64,000 bases of DNA from Pontibacterium sp964228735 (GTDB taxonomy: Bacteria > Pseudomonadota > Gammaproteobacteria > Pseudomonadales > Balneatricaceae): the NCBI RefSeq assembly GCF_964228735.1, contig NZ_CAXRBQ010000086.1:62001-126000 (forward strand). The letters run 5' to 3'. The translations under genes and the position numbers were made by a program. How positions within the stretch are numbered: position 1 is the stretch's first letter; every line of letters starts with the position of its first letter. The notes under the pieces are model-generated. The model saw only the letters and a list, made by a program, of their open reading frames with translations. It was not told the origin of the DNA and searched no databases. Of this stretch, positions 60,048 to 64,000 are shown one piece after another.

Positions 60048-60644
60048 TTAGAACTGCTGCATCATTTCACGCACCTTTCGATCATCTTCACAGCGTTTGG
60101 CATACGCCAACGTTTCTTCACTGCAGGTGAGAGAGGTGGTGTCAGCAGGCAGGTTTGCGCCGGAGTTAATCAGAAAATGGATCAGCTCCAATCGTTCGGT
60201 GGCCAACGCTTGTACCATCAGCTCTGCATCCTCACTTATCCGGCAACCGTGCTCAATCAGGCGACTGATATGTACCATCAGCTCTGTCTCGGCGCAGTGG
60301 GTAAAGCATGCGCAGAGCAAACCTGCAGTGTTGGCATCTGCTCCAGCACGCAATAACTGTGTGAGCAATGCCAAACTGTGTTCCGACTGTTGCAGTGCCA
60401 GCAGGGCAAACGGGGTGTCACAACTGGCGGTGGCGTTAGCGTCACAGCCCCGGTTCAGAAGTAGCTCCAGTGATTTGGGCTGGTGGGCACGGATCGCCAG
60501 CTCAACCGCCGACTGGTTTTCGTACAGCCGTGCGTCCAGTTCATCGGCTTCGAACTTGGCTAACAGCTTGGCCAGTTTGTCGAGATCGGCGGAGGTGATG
60601 GCGTCTACCAACTTCTGTTGGCGCCCGGAAAATAGTTTCAACAT
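60048..60644 (-). CDS. Ankyrin-repeat protein
   Basis: A 198-residue soluble protein with about four ankyrin-type repeats: DARLYENQSAVELAIRAHQPKS-like, LLLNRGCDANATASCDTPFALLAL, LLRAGADANTAGLLCACF and LIHFLINSGANLPADTTSL. It starts six bases after the stop of the metal permease gene, so the two are co-transcribed. Probably a protein-protein interaction module in the cytoplasm; the partner is unknown. Confidence 0.8.
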   Translation of the reverse strand: MLKLFSGRQQKLVDAITSADLDKLAKLLAKFEADELDARLYENQSAVELAIRAHQPKSLELLLNRGCDANATASCDTPFALLALQQSEHSLALLTQLLRAGADANTAGLLCACFTHCAETELMVHISRLIEHGCRISEDAELMVQALATERLELIHFLINSGANLPADTTSLTCSEETLAYAKRCEDDRKVREMMQQF

Positions 60645-60650
60645 AGATAA

Positions 60651-61823
60651 TCAGAATCCAAGACGGCTGCGCAGCGGTTTGATCGTCAACAGCAACAGTA
60701 CAAGTGCGGCTGCCCAGTGTAACAGGCTGTAAGCGTCGCCGTGCTGATGATTGGTAATGCCCTCTGCCAATTGGATGGCGTGTTCGCCGAGCAACCCGTC
60801 GACCAGCAGACCGATCGCAATGGCGCTGATGCTGATACCGGACAGGTAGAGTACCACCGCGCGCTTGCCCAGCTCGCGTAACAGAATCCCCAGTGAGGCG
60901 ATGTTGGTAGCAGGGCCAACCAGCAAAAAGACCAATACGGTGCCGGGTGATAGCCCGGCAAGCAGCAGCGCTGCTGCCAACGGCGTGGATGCGCTGGCGC
61001 AGATGTAGAGTGGCAGGCCAACCACGAGCATCAGCAGCATCGCGCCGAGACCTGAACCGTAGGCGGCCAGATTACCCGGTTCGATTACGGATGCGATGAC
61101 TGCGGCCAGCACCAGGCCAAAGGCCATCCAGTATTTGATGTCGTCCAGGATATCAACCAGCGCAAAACGCATACCGGACCAGATCCCTGGTGTCGTCTGA
61201 GTATCGGTATCGTTGCTGGTGCAGCATCCTGCTGTTTTTGTATCAGGTGCAGTTTCCTGAGTTGTCTTACTGCTACAACAGCTCTCAGCAACTTCAGGTT
61301 CCGGTTTTGATGATTTGCTCGCACAGCAGCTTGTTGCTGCCTGTTTCTGTACGGGTTCGGCTTTCTTGCTGCAGCAGCTTTTAACCATTTCCGGCTGGGA
61401 GGCTGTTTCCTGTGCAGTTGGCCGGTCAAAGAACAACACCATCAGACCACTCACGATGGCACTGGTGATCGCAGCCAGTGGCCGAATCACCGCCATCACG
61501 GGTCCCATCAAGGCATAGGTGACCGAGATGGAATCAACCCCTGTTTCCGGCGTGGCGATCAGGAAGGAGGTGGTGGCCGGTTTGGAGGCGCCGCTACGAT
61601 GTAGTCCCACGGCGGTGGGCAGTACGCCACAAGAGCAGAGCGGCAGCGGTGCACCGATCAGGGCTGCACGAATTACCGAACCGGGACCATTGCCGCTGAG
61701 CAGACGCTTCACCAGCGCCTCGGGAATCCAGCCTTTAATCACCGCCGCGAGGGAAAGTCCCAGCAGTAACCAGAGTGCTGTCTCCAGATAGATGTTCAGC
61801 AGGTTGTCCAGAAAGGTGATCAA
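60651..61823 (-). CDS. SO_0444-family Cu/Zn efflux permease with Cys-rich loop
   Basis: A 390-residue inner-membrane permease (DUF318-type) with about eight helices. GAPLPLCSCGVLPTAVGL, ATPETGVDSI and LVGPATNIASLGIL are family motifs. The central cytoplasmic loop (residues ~145-205) carries four double-cysteine repeats, SCCSKK, SCCASK, SCCSSK and GCCTSN, likely metal-binding. The start is a TTG at 61823 with AGGAG nine bases upstream. Family members export copper or zinc; the metal here is inference. Co-transcribed with the ankyrin gene. Confidence 0.85.
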   Translation of the reverse strand: MITFLDNLLNIYLETALWLLLGLSLAAVIKGWIPEALVKRLLSGNGPGSVIRAALIGAPLPLCSCGVLPTAVGLHRSGASKPATTSFLIATPETGVDSISVTYALMGPVMAVIRPLAAITSAIVSGLMVLFFDRPTAQETASQPEMVKSCCSKKAEPVQKQAATSCCASKSSKPEPEVAESCCSSKTTQETAPDTKTAGCCTSNDTDTQTTPGIWSGMRFALVDILDDIKYWMAFGLVLAAVIASVIEPGNLAAYGSGLGAMLLMLVVGLPLYICASASTPLAAALLLAGLSPGTVLVFLLVGPATNIASLGILLRELGKRAVVLYLSGISISAIAIGLLVDGLLGEHAIQLAEGITNHQHGDAYSLLHWAAALVLLLLTIKPLRSRLGF

Positions 61824-61898
61824 ATCGGTCGGCTCCTGACGGAAAACAGATTGCGTGCTTTAAATATACCGCGAAGTGGATCATGCGGCGATGTCGTG

Positions 61899-62855
61899 TC
61901 AGATAATGCCCCACACACGCAGCAGGTAAATACCGGCACTCAGGCTCAATACCGAGCCCAGGGTGGTGGTCAGGATGATGTTGGCGGCCAGCTCGCCGTT
62001 GGCGCCGCTGCCTTTTGCCATCACAAAGCTGGCGGCAGCGGTTGGGCAACCAAAGAGGATAAACAGCATTGTCAGCTCCTGACCGCGAAAGCCATAGAGC
62101 CAAGCTCCAATGCTCAGAACAATTGGCAGGATGACGAGCTTGGTAGCCGTGGCCCAGAACGCCATCGCTGAGCTGTCACGCAGGCTCTTGAGGCTCAGGG
62201 AACCTCCTATGGCCAGCAGTGCCAGCGGCAGAGTGAGGTTGGCGAAGTAGCGCCCGGTTTTGTCCACCACCTCGGGCAGCGTCCAACCCATAAAGGAGAA
62301 GGGCAGGGCGACCAGCACGGCCAGGATCAATGGGTTCTTCAGTATCTCCAGCAAGGCGTCGCTGAACTTGAGACCACCGTCTTTGTGCAAGGGTACGGTC
62401 AGGGCGATGATCGACAGGGTGTTGTAGAGCGGGATTACCATCGCCAGTAGGATTGATGCCTGGGCAAGCCCCGAATCAGCAAACAGATTGTAGGAGACCG
62501 CCAGACCAATTATGCCGTAGTTACCACGAAAAGCGCCTTGAATAAATGCGCCGAGATCGCGCCCGTCTTCAATCCAGCGAGCCGCCAGCCACCAGATAGC
62601 AATAAAGGAGACGAGGGTGGCTCCGACAAAATAGATCAACTGGTCGGGGTTAAAGACCGAATGGAAATCGGTGCCGGAGATTGCCATAAAGACCAGCGCC
62701 GGCAGCGTCAGGGTAAACACCAGCTTGGAGGAAGTGCCAACAAAAGCGGCATCAATGACACCGATCCGCTTCAGCACTACGCCAAGGAATACGATGAAGA
62801 AAATTGGAGCAACGGTGTTGGCGGTAAACGCCAGCGACTGCAGATAGAGGTCCAA
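61899..62855 (-). CDS. AEC-family transporter (auxin efflux carrier-like permease)
   Basis: A 318-residue membrane protein with about ten helices of the AEC/Mem_trans family. Features are VAPIFFIVFLGVVLKRIGVID near the start, GNYGIIGLAVSYNLF and the C-terminal FGCPTAAASFVMAKGSGANG region. The substrate may be a dicarboxylate such as malonate or another organic anion, not decidable here. The start is a TTG at 62855 with a GTGGA sequence upstream. Confidence 0.85.
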   Translation of the reverse strand: MDLYLQSLAFTANTVAPIFFIVFLGVVLKRIGVIDAAFVGTSSKLVFTLTLPALVFMAISGTDFHSVFNPDQLIYFVGATLVSFIAIWWLAARWIEDGRDLGAFIQGAFRGNYGIIGLAVSYNLFADSGLAQASILLAMVIPLYNTLSIIALTVPLHKDGGLKFSDALLEILKNPLILAVLVALPFSFMGWTLPEVVDKTGRYFANLTLPLALLAIGGSLSLKSLRDSSAMAFWATATKLVILPIVLSIGAWLYGFRGQELTMLFILFGCPTAAASFVMAKGSGANGELAANIILTTTLGSVLSLSAGIYLLRVWGII

Positions 62856-62973
62856 GGGTATCGTCCACTGAGTGTGATGTGCAGGAAAAATGCAGGCGGG
62901 ATTCTAGCACAGAGGCTGCGACCAAAGGGTGGGTACCACTTAGACGTTTGGTCAGGCGCTTATGAGATGGCGG

Positions 62974-63477
62974 TCAGGTGGTAGTCAGGTGTTTCTTTGG
63001 GTAATCAAACAGCGTAAGCGTGCCGCAGCTTTCGGCCAGCTCTGACCAGCTGGTGATGCTCAGGTGGATATGCATCAGGGCACCGGTTGGGAATTTATCC
63101 AGCTCTTCATGAGTTAGGAAGTATCCCAGCATTTCCAGCCCCGGGTTGTGGCCGAACAGCATGATGTGGCGGTAGCGGTCGGACTGGTTTTGCAACACGT
63201 TGAGCAGTGTCTCGTAGCAGGATTCGTACAGTTCGGGGATCTCGCGGATCTCTTCCGTTGGAATCTCCAGTGCTTGGCTCACTGCCTCGGCGGTTGTAAG
63301 CGCGCGTACAGCGCCACTACTGAGAATACGGTCGGGATAAAGCTCGAACTTAGCAACTCGCTTGCCCAGAGCTGGCAGGTCGCGGGAGCCGCGTTTGTTG
63401 AGAGGGCGTTCGAAATCGGAAAGCGTTGGATCGTCCCAACTGGATTTTGCATGGCGGATCAGGGTGAGCTGGCGCAT
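62974..63477 (-). CDS. sixA: Phosphohistidine phosphatase SixA
   Basis: A 167-residue histidine phosphatase. The RHAKSSW motif at residues ~7-13 holds the catalytic His, SSGAVRALTTAEAV the second Arg, and FGHNPGLE the second catalytic His. SixA removes phosphate from phosphohistidine proteins such as NPr in the nitrogen PTS. The ATG at 63477 has GGGGGG upstream; a longer frame to 63558 has no support. Confidence 0.85.
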   Translation of the reverse strand: MRQLTLIRHAKSSWDDPTLSDFERPLNKRGSRDLPALGKRVAKFELYPDRILSSGAVRALTTAEAVSQALEIPTEEIREIPELYESCYETLLNVLQNQSDRYRHIMLFGHNPGLEMLGYFLTHEELDKFPTGALMHIHLSITSWSELAESCGTLTLFDYPKKHLTTT

Positions 63478-63538
63478 GGAATTTCCCCCCTTTGAGTTAC
63501 AAGTATTGTGGCAAAGTGGAGAAATCACAACGTAAATT

Positions 63539-63569
63539 GTTGCCCGGTGGTGCGCCAATTCCGGGCAAC
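63539..63569 (-). terminator. Hairpin after the hydroxyacyl-CoA dehydrogenase gene
   Basis: GTTGCCCGG (63539-63547) pairs perfectly with CCGGGCAAC (63561-63569), 14 bases after the stop on the minus strand, followed by only a short T-rich stretch. Confidence 0.5.
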
Positions 63570-63583
63570 TTGGGGGAGGCTAG

Positions 63584-64000
63584 TTAGCGGTAGTCGTAAA
63601 AGCCGCGGCCGCTTTTCTTGCCCAACCAGCCTGCTGCGACGTACTTACGCAGCAGTGGTGCCGGGCGGTATTTGTCTTCACCCAGATCCCGGTGCAGAAC
63701 CTCCATCACCGCCAGGCAAGTATCCAGACCGATGAAGTCGGCAAGGGTGAGTGGCCCCATCGGATGGGCACAACCCAACTGCATAGCGGCATCGATGTCT
63801 TCCACATTGGCGATACCCTCTTCCAGCACGTAGCAGGCTTCGTTCAACATCGGAATCAGGATGCGGTTAACAACAAAACCGGCCTTATCGTTGCAGGCAA
63901 CCGGATTTTTGCCCAACTTTTCGGTGAAGGCCTTGGCGGTATTAAAGGTGTCATCGCTGGTGGCCAGGCCACGAATCACTTCAACCAGTGCCATGACTGG
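63584..64000 (-). CDS. 3-hydroxybutyryl-CoA dehydrogenase, C-terminal part (partial)
   Basis: The frame is open to the right edge, so the N-terminal NAD domain lies outside. The visible ~139 residues are the C-terminal 3-hydroxyacyl-CoA dehydrogenase domain: PVMALVEVIRG, DKAGFVVNRILIPMLNEA, GCAHPMGPLTLADFIGLD and the end GWLGKKSGRGFYDY. It oxidises (S)-3-hydroxybutyryl-CoA to acetoacetyl-CoA with NAD, in fatty acid or butyrate metabolism. Confidence 0.92.
   Translation of the reverse strand, partial: PVMALVEVIRGLATSDDTFNTAKAFTEKLGKNPVACNDKAGFVVNRILIPMLNEACYVLEEGIANVEDIDAAMQLGCAHPMGPLTLADFIGLDTCLAVMEVLHRDLGEDKYRPAPLLRKYVAAGWLGKKSGRGFYDYR

Overview
The window reads as a chromosomal segment of a marine gammaproteobacterium, most like the Oceanospirillales (Marinobacterium/Amphritea/Neptuniibacter-type). 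The support is a DddD-type DMSP-cleavage cluster, NhaA and NhaR sodium/proton homeostasis genes, a FimX-like c-di-GMP protein, and gene orders familiar from this group and Pseudomonas (tpr-lolB / hemA-prfA-prmC-moeB / prs-rplY-pth-ychF). The genus call is inference. There are no rRNA genes, prophage, transposase or CRISPR array. Almost all of the sequence is well-packed coding DNA with GC-rich codon usage.

Layout. 1-5.5 kb: three proton-conducting antiporter-like membrane subunits (the first cut by the window edge), a tandem UspA protein and an NhaR-type LysR regulator. 5.6-14.7 kb: a complete DMSP catabolism locus, with dddD on the minus strand diverging from usp-dddT-dddB-dddC-lysR. Together these import DMSP, release DMS and feed the C3 part to acetyl-CoA. 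14.7-21.6 kb: a signalling block on the minus strand, made of a MASE1-GAF-PAS-GGDEF-EAL protein, an Aer-like PAS protein and a CZB-domain chemoreceptor in one overlapping operon. A perfect FNR/Anr box lies upstream, and a separate periplasmic-sensor protein carries a degenerate GGDEF site. 22.0-25.3 kb: a diiron ferritin-like oxygenase with its [2Fe-2S]/flavin reductase (substrate unknown), and 3-hydroxybutyrate dehydrogenase behind a possible sigma-54 promoter. 25.3-28.4 kb: a Wzx-like flippase, and an Lrp-family regulator divergent from a Cds1-like cysteine desulfhydrase with a palindromic operator between them.

28.8-44 kb: housekeeping genes: purEK, nhaA (with a striking structured leader), tRNA-Leu, queA-tgt-yajC-secDF, rnr, a DedA-PAP2 fusion and serB. 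44-51 kb: a FimX-like protein, tRNA-Met and tRNA-Gln, ychF-pth-rplY-prs with a second identical tRNA-Gln. 51-58 kb: lolB and a TPR lipoprotein divergent from hemA-prfA-prmC-moeB and a CoA-binding protein. ispE, which normally sits between lolB and prs, is absent here. 58-64 kb: small hypothetical proteins, RidA, a MITE-like nested palindrome, an ankyrin protein with an SO_0444-type Cys-rich metal permease, an AEC transporter, SixA, and the end of a 3-hydroxyacyl-CoA dehydrogenase.

The most unusual signals are non-coding. They are the three-way-junction leader of nhaA (a candidate cation riboswitch with an alternative pairing near the ribosome binding site), a run of seven hairpins in 180 bp beside tRNA-Leu, a 294-bp element with about 32-bp terminal inverted repeats at 59.4 kb, and a 143-bp imperfect palindrome at 38.4 kb. 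The most interesting protein-level unknown is the highly expressed-looking diiron oxygenase/reductase pair at 22-24 kb, which has an FNR-like site in its promoter region.
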